A DNA stretch of 64,000 bases from Chamaecyparis obtusa (Eukaryota > Streptophyta > Pinopsida > Cupressales > Cupressaceae), in contig BSBK01001869.1 in NCBI GenBank assembly GCA_027943335.1, positions 1,015,001 through 1,079,000 of the forward strand. The letters are read 5' to 3'. Position 1 is the first letter of the stretch. The number at the start of each line of letters is the position of its first letter. Of the stretch, positions 45,568 to 57,319 are shown piece by piece. The position numbers and the translations under genes are program-made. The notes beneath the pieces were generated by a model. That model worked only from the letters and a program-made list of their open reading frames with translations, was not told the origin of the DNA and made no database searches.

Positions 45568-46620
45568 CTAATTATATACATTATCAGGCACTGCAGGTCT
45601 ACTCTTGATTTCTAACATGGACACACTAGTGAGGGTAATGTCATTATTTTTTAGGGCAACATTAGCAAGAAAATATTCCATGATATTATTGGACCTTTTT
45701 ACCCAAAGGAGATTGAAAGCATCAAAGAACTCTACTCTATCCCAGACAGCATCTTTGTATAATTTCAATCTCTCATCCTTAGCAGCATATCTAGATCTCA
45801 CTTGGGCTATAATTAGTTGGGAATCGCCATGGACCTTTAAACATTTTATTCCATGTTTTATAGCAATATCTAATCCCAATATTAGAGCCTCATATTTAGT
45901 AGTATTATTAGTGCATTCAAAGGTTAATAGGAAAGAGTACTTAAATGTAATACCTGAAGGGGAAATGAACACAACACCATCTCCTAATCCTTCCTTGGAG
46001 CATCCTCCATCAAAAAACATTTTCCAAAGCCCACTTTGCTGCAATGCTAACTCATCCACTATTGGATCTATGTTTTTCATCTGAGGCATTATTTCTTCAA
46101 CCATGAAGTTATTCATGTCAATGTCCACAAAACAATTCAAGTCTTTCGGTGCAACCTTCTCAACCATGATTGAAGAACGAGGCTCCCTATACAACTTCAC
46201 CTCAGTCCCGTTGATTGGAATAGTAGCATATGACAGGTCCAGTTGCAAATTTCCACCCACTACTGTAGTCCACTGTCTTGATAGTAGTATACCATAATGA
46301 GGCTTTGTGTCAACAACAACCACATCCATTTTGTATGTGGCCTCTGGAAATGCAACAATCTTTACTTCAATCCCAACTAGAGTTCCTACAATAGGCACTG
46401 CCCTATTATCCATAGCATAACATCTACCATTATATGTGTCTACTTGTAATCCAAGCTCTTTCATCACATGATAGGGCATTACAGTTGTAGCAGCATCAGA
46501 ATCAATCATACAATTCTTCAGCAAAAAATTGTTCACTATTATCAGTGTGACATAGAAAGGGTCAATAGAAGAAGGCTCTTGTCTCACAATACTTCCAACA
46601 CATACATTTGAAATGTCATC
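45568..46620 (-). pseudogene. pol: Protease plus archaeal-type RNase H of element E (before RT)
   Basis: Open from 46587 to 45568. First half: a retropepsin-like aspartic protease with active-site region CMIDSDAATTVMPYHVMKEL, in which the usual DSGA has become DSDA, and a later YGILLSRQW. Second half (about 46050-45620): a second RNase H with WKMFFDGGCSKEGLGDGVVF (first Asp), TTKYEALILGLDIA (Glu) and VHGDSQLIIAQV (second Asp). The fourth acidic position, normally in ...ADxLA, reads MEYFLA. The order protease, RNase H, then RT is unlike the better known Tat order, where the second RNase H follows RT, though I recall plant proteins with this order. It ends with SRPAVPDN, as in those relatives. 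Confidence 0.8.
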
Positions 46621-47170
46621 AACTTAAACAGGCCCTTCTACTATACTCCCCTTCTTTTGCACAATAGGGACCACTCCTTGCTCACTTATGAGAGCCAAGG
46701 CTATAGTCTTATGCTCCTCGATCTTCAACATTTCAAGTAAAGGGATAGAAACCTTCATTTGAGACAAGGCATGTCTCATGTCAAAGGTAGGAGGATCAGT
46801 AGAAAGATCAGGAGAATCTTTTGGTCTACCAGCCCTCCTCTTAGCCTTTTCAGCAATAATTTCCTCATTCTTTTTTCTTTTCAGTTACAAGCCCTTCCCT
46901 CTTATGATTTACAGCATTGGGCTTTGGGGAATCCTTATTCTAAGGGCTATCCTTGACAAATAATGACCTCGGTACTCCTTGATCAGTATCCACCCTTATG
47001 TTCCTTAAATTGTATGAGAACTTGGCTTGTGTTATAGAAGCCACAGTTAGAGTTCTAATCTCATCTTCACTGGGCTTTCTCCATTGTTTCTCATCTAATC
47101 CTAACCCTACCATATTGGCTCTACATGTGTCATTATCAGACTCATCATGATCAGAGTGAGTGAATACTTG

Positions 47171-49416
47171 CTACTCATAATTAGAGAGGATCTTCCTCTT
47201 ATGATCTACATCAGAATAGATCTCTTTATCATTTGAAGATAAGAGATCCCCCATCACTTCAGTGGTAAACATATTAATAGCAAGCTTTTCAGATCCTTCA
47301 CAATCTTCTGCATATGGGTTATCAACCTCTTCCCCCAAGGCCTGAGCCACAAAACATTGGAAAGGTGAATGAGGGATGTTACAAGCCACACACCAAGGAG
47401 TATTCTCCACATTATGTGCTCTTCTTTTCTTTAAAGGGTTTGGTGTATCTCTCCGCTTTTGAGGCTCATTGTTATCAGGAACAGGCCTCCCATCCTTCCA
47501 ATTTGTCTTATAAGGCATGTCTCATAAATTAGGTAGTCTATCCTTCCTTTGATAAGGTGGCCTTGCATCTTGAAAAAAATTTCCACTCTTTTCAAACTTT
47601 GTTGGGAAGTCTTTGGTGACATTGGCCAACTTATCCATTTTATCATCATCCTTGGAAGGTCTTGCAGGTTGTGGCCTAGTCTCCTTCCACAATCTACCCT
47701 CATCCCTTTTATACATTTGACCAAATGCCTTTCAGTTTCTTTCAATATTTATAGCCAATTTAAAGGCATCCCTTAGGGTATGAGGATTCTTATCTCTCAG
47801 GAGCTAAGACATTTTACCATCCATAGAATTGAAATATGTGGTTAGACAAATTGCATTATCTAATCTCAATACTTGGAACAATTTGTACATGGCCTTTTGA
47901 AATCTGCCATTAAATTTTGACATGCTCTCATTATAATGCTTCTTGATATTGTTAAACTCATTGAGCATGTAACTTGAATTTACATGTTCTCCATACTGCT
48001 CCTTGAAACATCTGACAAATTCATCCCATGATGTAATACTATTCTCAGGAAGACCTCTATATACCAATCCCTGACATCTTCAACCAATGACTGAATAAAG
48101 AGCTTCATTACCACATCTTCATGCTCAATTTCATAGTCATTGAGTTTGTTACTGAAGAATTTCATATGCTCTTCACATGTGATCACATTGTTACCAGTGA
48201 ATAATGGAATCTTCTCCCTGACCTCATTAGGGACAACATTAGGCTAACCAGGAATACCATCAAAAAATAAGGGCTCATACCTATCTAAGTGAACTAGTCT
48301 TCTTTGGAAATTTTGTGAAATCTGGGCCGTTACTCCAACATTTTGACTAGGTATTGTGGCATTTTGGCTACCAATCATAGGGATTGTAGTACTAGTGTTT
48401 GGAACATATCCAAGTACATTTTTCTTGGGATTTGAGGCTTGGGCTTTAAGGACAGTACTGCAAGTTTGACCAGAGGGAATTGTTCCTAAATTGACAGGGA
48501 AAGAACTACTTGTAGACATATTCATATTTGCATGCAGGAAGGCAATCTTTCTTTCCATTTCATTAGCAGAAGCCTTTAATTCCAACTTCTCAAGTTGGAG
48601 GGCCAAATCTTCCTTGGCCTTTCTTGCCTTTTCCAATTCTAAGCTTGCTTGGGAGACAATGTTAGAAGGAACAACATTTTTCTTATGCTCATTAATGCTT
48701 ATGCCAACCACTTTCTACTTTCCTTTATCAGAAACATCTTTAGGGGCATATCTAAGGTCCTTGTTCCTTTTAATCTCTAAGGGTTGTAACAGCCTAATGA
48801 CAGGGCCTTCCTCTGCAAACTCATCCTTCTGTGGGTCAGGTTTACTAGAATTTTCTTGGTTCCTCAGAGTTCCTATATCTCCAAACAATTCTTTGTTTAA
48901 ACCATGAACATTTTGATTCAACCTTTTAGCCTGGATCTCTTTTTTTTTTGGTTTTTCTTAGGAGATATTGTCTTTCCATCAATAAATTATAGATTTGTTG
49001 TTCATGTACCTTTATTCTTTCAGTAATTTCTACTAATTGTTCTTGTTCTTTCCTCTTCAAGGCTCCTACCTCCTCTCTTAACTTGTCAAAATCATAGGAA
49101 GTGGTTTCTGTAGCAGATGTTTCCCCTAACTATTCTAAAGTTTCTTTTGCAGGAAAGAAACCCACATTAGTGAGTTCATCTTCTTGAATGGGATTAATTG
49201 TGCTAGGTCATCTTTTCCTATTAACTTTTAGTCCATCAGAAGAAGAAGAAGCTTATGGGGAACATGTGTAGGAATTCTATCCCTAATAGGTCTAGGAGAA
49301 CTAGGGTTGAAAATACCTCTTCTAGACCATTGTCTCCTACTAGGCATTCGTAGTTCATCCATATTACTCTCTGGATGATCTTTGTAATATGACCTAGTAT
49401 ATCTTTGCTAACTCAT
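47171..49416 (-). pseudogene. gag: gag of element E
   Basis: Structural protein of the element. The ATG at 49416 (reading MS-stop-QRYTRSYY) is followed by an Arg-rich stretch, a coiled coil (48640-48560, ELEKARKAKEDLALQLEKLE), a Thr/Ser/Asn-rich linker, and the retrotransposon gag core. The core is split by a frame change near 48060: EEHMKFFSNKL...VKLFIQSL on one side, GLPENSITSWDEFVRCFKEQYG and FNNIKKHYNESMSKFNGRFQ on the other (47804-48067). The C-terminus (47171-47518) has a short zinc-finger-like CVACNIPHSPFQC (CX2CX3HX4C). Several stops and frameshifts make it a pseudogene. Confidence 0.8.
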
Positions 49417-49590
49417 GGCGTGTCACAACAAAATATGACAAGTTTTACAAATACCCGCAATTGCTAAACACAAATTCTTCAAAGTTGCCACCCACAGATA
49501 AATGGGAATGAAATTTTGATGCTTTTATACAACAAAAACAATGGATAGTAATGTATGAATAGATCAAATCCACTGTATACTCAGTTAATT

Positions 49591-49608
49591 CACCAACAGA
49601 GTCACCAG
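49591..49608 (-). promoter_or_regulatory. Primer-binding site region of element E
   Basis: The minus strand reads CTGGTGACTCTGTTGGTG three bases after the 5' LTR. It resembles the TGGCGACTCTGCTGGGG-type sequence seen at this place in some plant gypsy elements. The tRNA is not assigned. Confidence 0.6.
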
Positions 49609-50580
49609 TTTTGTTAGCACTTAAACCTGCAGATGATTAAAATATTCTAGAAATTCACTGAACACAAGAATCATGCACTCCCAACGGTTGCATCTAGCAC
49701 AATTTAAATGCTAAGGTACTAAGGCTTCAGGCCTTCTTCACTTTGAGTAAAACTTAGGTGAGTTTACCTATAATAATTCACTATTTTCAAGTAAACTTCA
49801 AATTTCAAATCAATTCCTTCAATGTTATACTATCTTCTTCTCAAAATTAACTCAATAAAGCATCATTACTCTAAGGACTACCCAGATTATCCTGATACAG
49901 AGCACCATAATAAAAATTATAATTGAAATAGCATGGAATAGTGGCATAAGGACATTCATCCTTCTTCTTTTTTCAAGCTAAAATCAAGGAAGTATAACCT
50001 CTCTCAAGTGCTTCTTTAAAGCATTATAAAATTTATCTATGCATTTAAAATAGTTAATACACTTCAGAAACATACAAATGAAAGTAAATTGAAATGGTTT
50101 TTTGATATTTTTGTAGTGAAAAGATGCAAATCAAGGTAAAACCAGTGCCTTATTCATTGGGTCAGAGTCAAAACTTGACATCTATAGAATCCTATTAATC
50201 ACAAAGATACTAGAACTTAAATGAAATGCCTAACAGTTCATTATCCCAATTCCTAGTCCTGCCATCAAATTTGTGTATAGATCTTTACTTCCCAAAGACC
50301 TCCCTAAAGATTTACTCTCTCCTTGAGAGAAACTTTGAGCTCAACCCCTATATTCATCTTATAAACAACACATTAAAGAGCCTTACTAATTTATGCATAA
50401 GAAAAACAAAGAATCCATACACAAAGACAACCAGAGATAGTAACGAAGTCCCAATTTATTTGTATTAATTTTCAACTGTATCCATACAAATTTCAAAAAA
50501 AACTTCAAAGAAGTCAAATACTATTTTTAGTACTCTCTTTACAAAAACTTTCACCACCCCCAAAAAGAGCAAAAACTTTC

Positions 50581-50588
50581 TATTTATA
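50581..50588 (-). promoter_or_regulatory. TATA box in right (5') LTR of element E
   Basis: The minus strand reads GAGGTATAAATAGAAAG. As the 5' LTR box it would drive the genomic RNA; everything upstream of it in the LTR, including the long frame, is U3. Confidence 0.72.
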
Positions 50589-50986
50589 CCTCTAGCCATC
50601 TTGGAATCCTTGAAAGCATGCAACAAGCTTTAGATGGCAAGGAAAATGACTCACACTACAGACAAAAAGTACAAACCATAATGACAGTGACTGGAAAAAT
50701 AGAAAGTAGTTCAAAACTACTAGCACCTTTACAAGTGGCACCTTTGTTTGAGGATATTTCAGAGCAGTTACTTAATTTGTTGCATGAATGATGACCACCA
50801 TTACAGGCTAACTTACATCATCCTCTATTTGGTACATGCTCTCCCTATAATTCTAGATCAGGTGCCATGTGTACTTTATTCTTCTTCTTCCAACACTAGG
50901 ACAGCTGGCTTCTTCTTTTTCCTCTTTGTCATTTTGTCCCATGCCACCACATCATCGTCAGATGGCCAATTGTAGGCCTACAGTTC

Positions 50987-53900
50987 CTATAATGACTTGA
51001 TCTGTAGGTCCCACATGGAATCAGTTATACCTTTAACCTCTTCCATAAACTATATGCAATCACCTTCAACCTTAAATAAACTATCAATTATACCATTGCA
51101 TCCCTCCAAGTCTAAGGCATTGTCACTATTAAGGAAAGCTTCTTGTTTAATTATTAACTAGTCCATAGATGTCTTCCATTCATCTACACAGAATACACTT
51201 CTATCATCACTGTACACAGAAGGTAGGTACTTACTGTAATCCTTGTCAAACATATCCAACTTGGCTTTTATCTGGTTAGACTTTCCTTTAAAAAACTTTG
51301 AGATAACACTCACCAAACCAATCTTTTCATAAAATTTTGTCACTACCTCAGGGATATCACACCTATGCTCCTGCAAAGCATCAATCTTTTCAAACAATAA
51401 ACTCCTCCTTGACCATACACTAAATAGTGGCTCCAAAGTGGTTAGTGAATCATTCACCTTATCATTGGCCTTGTATAGTAGACTAACTAATTGATGGACT
51501 GATTCCATCTTCTCCTTTATTCTATTTTTCTTATATTACACAATTTTGTTATGGTATCTAGGGATGCATCCAATATTATTTTCTCTAAGTCCTCAATAGG
51601 CTTATTAGGAACTTCTTCATCTATTTGAGGAAGAGCATCAATTTGCAAAGAAGGGGGAGGGACTACCTTTGAAGCTTCTTCAATCTTGGATTTCAAATCC
51701 TCAAGTTCATCCTCCATCTTTTTAATCATCGTAAGTTTTAGGTCCCTATCCTTTGCAACCTTCATTGAATTCTCAAAGAATTTGTCATACCTCTCTAACA
51801 ATTGGATGGTTTTGGCTTCATTGAGGTGAGAAAATTGTACAACTACCTTTCATACCTCAAGATCAGTAGTTTTTTGTACAGTCCACACAATCTTGTCTCC
51901 CTCCATCTTATCTTCAATGCTTACTAAGGTTGGCTTCTAAGTTCTAGGGTCCATAGACCAAAGGGAAACAACTTGTGATTTGGGGTCATATCCACTCCCT
52001 CTGATTACATCATCTATTTGTACTTCATATGAAAAGCTCCCCTCTGGTTTCTTTCTAATTTGATCAATGAAGAAGCTAGAGGTCAAGTCCCATCTAGGAG
52101 TTAGAAGCATGCCAATTCATTTAACCATCTCTTTTGCCTCTTCTATAGTAATCCTCTCAAGACTGAGATCATATGATGTCAGGGCCCTCATAGTTTCTTC
52201 ACTTGGTTGCATTCCTTCAGGTAGGGAACTTCTCACTTCATCTTGCTTTCTCCAAATGAGGAAATCCTTAAATTCTTTGCTTTTGATGAACTAGTCATCA
52301 CTAAGAAACTCTTCTTGATACATTTCTCTTTCATCTGTTCCCATCAATAAGGGTAAATCCCCTTCTTCTTTTGATACAATTTTCTTGCCATCCCTGATGG
52401 CCTTTCTCAATTGATGGTGATAAGCCCTATTGCCAGGCACAAGAGCTAAAGCAATGTCAGTTACCTTCTTTTGTTTTCTCACCTTTGAAGACTCACCAGC
52501 CTCAAGCCTCTATTTTTTCAAAGGTGGCTCAGAAGTAGCCCTTGCTTCCTATTGTTCTTGAGTCAAGTCAATTATTGGTGCATCCTCTCCTTGAGGTGGT
52601 CTACTACCCTTCTGAGATTCATCAGTGAATTCCTTAGGCTCAGAAGTAGAATAATCTCTTGGCACATCCAATTTCACCTCAAGCACCCTCTCCAATTGGT
52701 TAGATAGGGTGTTATGTATCTCTATCATATTTTCCATTCTCTATAGATATGGGAGCTTAGGGAAATAACCACCAAAAGGAATTCCTTCCTTCTTCATTCT
52801 AGCCTGTATGTCTAGCAGATCAAAGTATTTGGTCCATCTTCTTCCTACTTCATCTAAGTCCAACATATTTCTTATTACATCCTCCTCATCTAGGCCCTCA
52901 TGCTCTCTGATTGTTCCAATGTTAGGAATCAAAGTCATCCTAGAAACCTTAATGAAACCCTCAGAATCAACATATTGGCAACTACCTGTAGCCATTTTGA
53001 AGTGATTGAGCCAGCTACTGACCTGGTCCAGTGCTCTTTTTCCAATCAAGAAGCTACCAATTATGAATTGCCTCAGTGTGAAGGTACCCTTCCTATGAGG
53101 TGCTAGGTGCTCTTTGTCAGTCCATATTAATTACCAGATGAATTCCATCATAGCAACCCTAGGAGGTGAAAACTTAGGAAGTATGTGTGGAGGTTGGGGG
53201 CAACCATAAACTTTGATGATAGTGAAGGTGTTCCCTAGGTAGAAATCTCCTTAATTATGGTTTCCTAGCCATTTATCCTAAAATTGCATCGGCCTCAACA
53301 CCCTCAAAACCTTGGTTGACAGCCTTACCACATTTGTTCCAAACATCAGAAGAATAGGATGGATAAAATAATTCTAGAAAATAGAGAAGTAACACTCATT
53401 GGATGTATAATTCTAGGCTCTTCACCAATATTGCACTAGATTAGGAATACCTTCAAAAGAAGTCCTTATTTTTGACATTCTTGGATGAAGTTTATTGACA
53501 TGGTGGTACAAAATTAAATGCATAAAGAGGGAATAATGCTTGAACCTAATAGGTATTTTATTCTTCTTAACAGACACAAACCCCTCATGCATCCTATCAA
53601 TTACATACTGGATGTAATCATAATTAGTATTGGTGTGGGAATTCTGAATATCTAGGATTATCATTAACAATTCAGCAAACTTTTTTTCTTCATCACCATC
53701 TATCCCTATAACCCAACACAACCCATGACACAAGAATTCAATGTAATGACAAAGGGATGAAAATTGATAAGGGACATTCATACTTGCTAGGAGGGTGGCT
53801 ATGTACTTGGCCTGCTTAGGCATATGTTTGATTATCTGGCTCTTTACCGACCCAATATTACTAGCATATTTCTTCCTTTCTTTTTTCAAATCTATTTCAG

Positions 53901-54345
53901 TGGATGAAGAAGCATATAAATCAAACACCTTTATGAAAGACCCCCTATCCAAGGAAATAAAAATAGACTAGTCTTCACACCTAATGGTTTTTGAGATGGG
54001 GTCATACAACCTAGCTAGCTCAATGATTAAATCAACATCCAAAAGCACATTAGGTATAATTAGCTTTGCCATTCCCAACACCCAAGCATTACAAATAGGT
54101 ATAGCCTTTTGCCTATTTTTATAGAAGTATGAGAATATAGTAAAACCTAAGCTAGAAGGCATGATAGGGTCTCTACATTTGTCCATAAGGTCCTCAAACA
54201 CTGTGTCAATGGCCTTCTTGTTTTGATTTGTACCAGGAAGCAGCCTGACAAACTCATCTAAATAATTTGGTTTTCCTTTCTCTTCTCCGCTCTTCTCTTT
54301 TGTAGCTCCACTGGATGATGTTGCACTCACCTCTAGATGAATCAT
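50987..54345 (-). pseudogene. U3-encoded long ORF, copy in the right (5') LTR of element E
   Basis: Function unknown. ATG at 54345; one frame runs to about 51520, changes by one base near 51530 (a base present in the left copy is missing), and ends at a TAG at 50987-50989 that both LTR copies share. About 1,115 codons. N-terminal 100 codons: a helical, hydrophobic part (DEFVRLLPG..., then LDVDLIIELARLYDPISKTI near 54000-54050). Middle: Lys-rich helix, then HYSLFMHLILYHH near 53520. Further on is a ...WLNHFKMATG... region (52990-53030). C-terminal third: Pro- and Glu/Lys-rich coiled coil (51520-51800) and SKFFKGKSNQIKAKLDMFDK near 51250. No pol, gag or env motif and no signal peptide are evident. 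The promoter for it is unknown, because it lies upstream of the LTR TATA box. Confidence 0.7.
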
Positions 54346-54779
54346 TTTGATGGAGTAGAAATTCACAGCACTACAACCTTTTGCACTTCTCACTCTCTCC
54401 TTTAGCGCCAACAATCAAAATTGCCTTCAGAATGATTAAGCATAGAAAGCAATGAAGTCCTGTCTATATAGTCTCAAGAATTGAATGTGTACAATCACTA
54501 AATCATAATGAATCTTGGCTAAGTCACTTTTGCATTCAATTCTGCATACTACCAACTTTTGAATTAGGCTAGCCATGGCATAGATGTTGATAGGATGATT
54601 TAAAAAATCAAGAAAAAGTGCAAGAGCAATGATCATGACTTTTGCATTAAAACCCTGATTAATGACAAAAACCCTCGTTAAAACTTGATTGGATGGCTTT
54701 TCACTTTTTTTCAGCTTGGAAAAGTACTTTATCCATGTCACAATGGCTTAAAACATTAATTGGTATGAAAACTTAACTA

Positions 54780-56160
54780 GACGTGATTCAAAGAACCAGC
54801 GAACAAAGGAACTCATGTTCTCTGAAAGAAATGCTAATCTAGGTTTAAGATTGGAGATCCAGTGACAAGGCCATTCATAGAATCTTAGAAAGATTTATTA
54901 ACTTATGACTTCATCTGGAGATTCAGTGACCACTGTTGATCCCAGAGATGATCAATGGTCCTTAGACTATCCTTGATAACTCACCATGACCCTGTTGCAA
55001 TCAAAGATCAAGTGACTAAAGAAATCTCACATTCTCAGAACACTCTTAATAACTATGGTTATACTCAGAGAACAAGTGACCAAAGACTTCACCAATTCTC
55101 GCAATCATTTCCTTAACTCAATATTTATCTGGAGAATCAATGAACAAAGGATTTCGTAAACCCATGAAATATAGCACTTTGACCACAGTCACACTGGAGA
55201 ACCAACGAACAATTAAATCTCTAATTCTCGAAAAGTCAAACTTAACTCTCAATTTATCTTGTGATTTAGCGAACAAGGCTATCCAACATTCTCAAAAAGA
55301 AAGGCTTAACTCTACTCGGGCTTCAAGATTGAGCGAATAACCTATATCTCCAATTCACTGAATGCTTTTCATACCTTAGGTTATATCTTGAGATTAAGCG
55401 TTGACCGTAGATCCTAGGAGCAATCGATGGCTGTCACTAATTCGCTAGATCCAATAGACCTTTACATTTTAATTATGAGAATTAGTGACCAAAGGATTCA
55501 TTTAATCTCCCAAAGTCATCAAACTTAACCCTTTTATTCTGAGAATGCACGACTGAAGAAGACGCATACCAACCTTGCTTTGTTCACCAAGTCGGGGAAA
55601 GATTTGGAGCATCACTAACTAATTTTGAGATCCCGCAAACACTTCACTCACATAGTCACCAAATAAATTAGAACATTTCTACCTCTTCTCAAGATCAAGC
55701 GACTAGAGTAAAATTTATCCCCTGCCAAATTCCTTTGTCAAAGCTGCCAAACTTAGAGATTATGAAAATATGACTCAGACGCTAGATCACCATGAAATGT
55801 CTTTGTGTAGGACCTATCTTTGTGAAATTAAAACATGATCGCCGATTGCAAAGATGATCAATGGCATTCACTGGATCACTGAAAGATGTTGAACTTAGCC
55901 GCCCGATTAAGAGAACAAGAGATAACTACCACGCCAAGTCACCAGATGTTTCAAAGAAACTGCCAAGAATCAAGCGAATAGGAGATTGCACAGTCATTGA
56001 ATCATTGGATGATAACACTGGCCGTGATATAAACTAGGAGATTTAGTGACTAAGGGGAACTTAACAAAGGATTCACACCATCGCCAGTTTTCTAGAAGAC
56101 TTATAGACAAGGAAAAATATTGAGCAACTTAGTGAACAAGGAAAAATGACCGCGTGCAAA
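54780..56160 (-). repeat. Diverged ~65-bp repeat zone in U3 of the right LTR
   Basis: Collinear with 40840-42200. Recurrent GAGAACCAACGAACAA, GATTTAGCGAACAAGG and GAGATTAAGCG cores lie between the outer LTR end and the U3 frame. Confidence 0.65.
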
Positions 56161-56396
56161 AAGGAAAACTTAAGTGACCCAAAAAGTAACACGTGAAAAG
56201 ACAAAACCAGGGCACACTTAAAATTAACCAAAGAGTTAACCAATTCAGGGAAAAAATATCTAAGGCAAGGGTTCAAGACACAAATATGACAATTTTTGAC
56301 AAGCTCTAAAACCCTAAACCAGACGAAGACATGAGCAGGGACACTTGAAGCAAAACCTAGAGCACAAACCTCAAAAAACCTAAAATATACCCAACA

Positions 56397-57319
56397 GTAT
56401 CATTCACACATTCAAACAAAGATAAGTATTTAATCATCCCCTTAAGACTTCCAATGTACATTCAAATTTCAAATAAGTATTAATATTGTTCAAATTGCAA
56501 TAGTTTACTTAAGATAAATTTATCTCTATGTCAAATTGTTCAACCAAAATTCACACAAGTTGTGCAAACATGTATATACATCCTTTCTATGCCACATCAA
56601 GTGGTTCACCTTGTTGTTGGATAACACATAATATTCTCTCATGATCATCAGTATCAAGTCTCCACTTACAAATTCCATGTCCTATGACTGTATAAAGAGA
56701 TAGGGTAGTGGCAATTACAAGGTGGCTATACTAATAAACCTTGTTGTTACATTGATAATCCATAAACTAGATCCCATGTTTAAGTATTTTTATTTTCTTC
56801 AAATATGTTCCTTGCACAACAACTGAACCTGCATAGATAAGAAATAGCATAGATAAATTAACCATAGACACACAAAATTCCATCGCAATTTGTCTTATTT
56901 TAATAAATTAAACATAAATACACTACTAGAACCTATGGGAAACATAATTTCATCACTTGTTTCATTCTTTGGTAGCTTTTTCCTCTCCTTGGTGCAACGT
57001 AATAAATAGTAACTAACAGCTTCTACATTTCCAGGCTCAGTTATTACTACAAAAACATGTCATGCAAAATATATTTTTAACAACCTATAAATTTAAATTA
57101 AAGAGACTTCAAGTATAATTTACTATATATACATGTCTATATTGAATGGTAAATAAGAATGTACATGCTCACTAGATTTATGGAAATTGAGATTATGAAA
57201 CCTAAATATATACGTGTACCAATTTTGATCAAACCTGAAATATGGTCATAATCAGTAGAAATCAATGGAATGTCATCGTAGCTTTCATCCTCAACTTCAT
57301 CATTTATATTAGTAACATT
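56397..57319. other. Spacer between elements E and F; possible decayed minus-strand exons
   Basis: The first ~110 bp continue the array split by element E. On the minus strand, two weak open stretches (57328-57137, acidic; and about 56830-56590, containing VVVQGTYLKKIKILKHG) could be exons of an old gene: the second is preceded by a T-rich tract ending in CAG. No domain recognised. Confidence 0.25.

Larger units (their letters stand above)
35679..56396 (-). mobile_element. Element E: 20.7-kb Ty3/gypsy element with giant coding LTRs
   Basis: LTRs at 35679-42449 and 49612-56396 (6.77 and 6.79 kb, collinear); interior 42450-49611. Flanks ATATC (35674-35678) and GTATC (56397-56401) are a 5-bp target duplication with one change. 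On the minus strand the order is 5' LTR (right), primer site, gag (49416 down), protease and archaeal-type RNase H, RT, degenerate RNase H, integrase (ending 42614), 3' LTR (left). LTRs are 65% of the element. Each LTR holds a ~3.35-kb sense-strand frame. The pol domains resemble a plant gypsy family with the second RNase H placed before RT. All pol genes carry frameshifts or stops, so this copy is dead. Confidence 0.92.
49612..56396 (-). repeat. Right LTR (5' LTR) of element E
   Basis: TGTTAGCACTTAAACC to CCCAACA. Same internal order as the left copy: repeat zone 56160-54780, U3 frame 54345-50987, TATA box TATAAATA on the minus strand at 50581-50588, then R-U5 to 49612. Transcription from this TATA box would begin near 50555 and leave the U3 frame of this copy out of the genomic RNA. 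Confidence 0.92.

Noticed and set aside
45605..46297. Plus-strand frames opposite the protease/RNase H gene
   Set aside because: Shadow frames of the well-supported minus-strand pol gene, without domain similarity.
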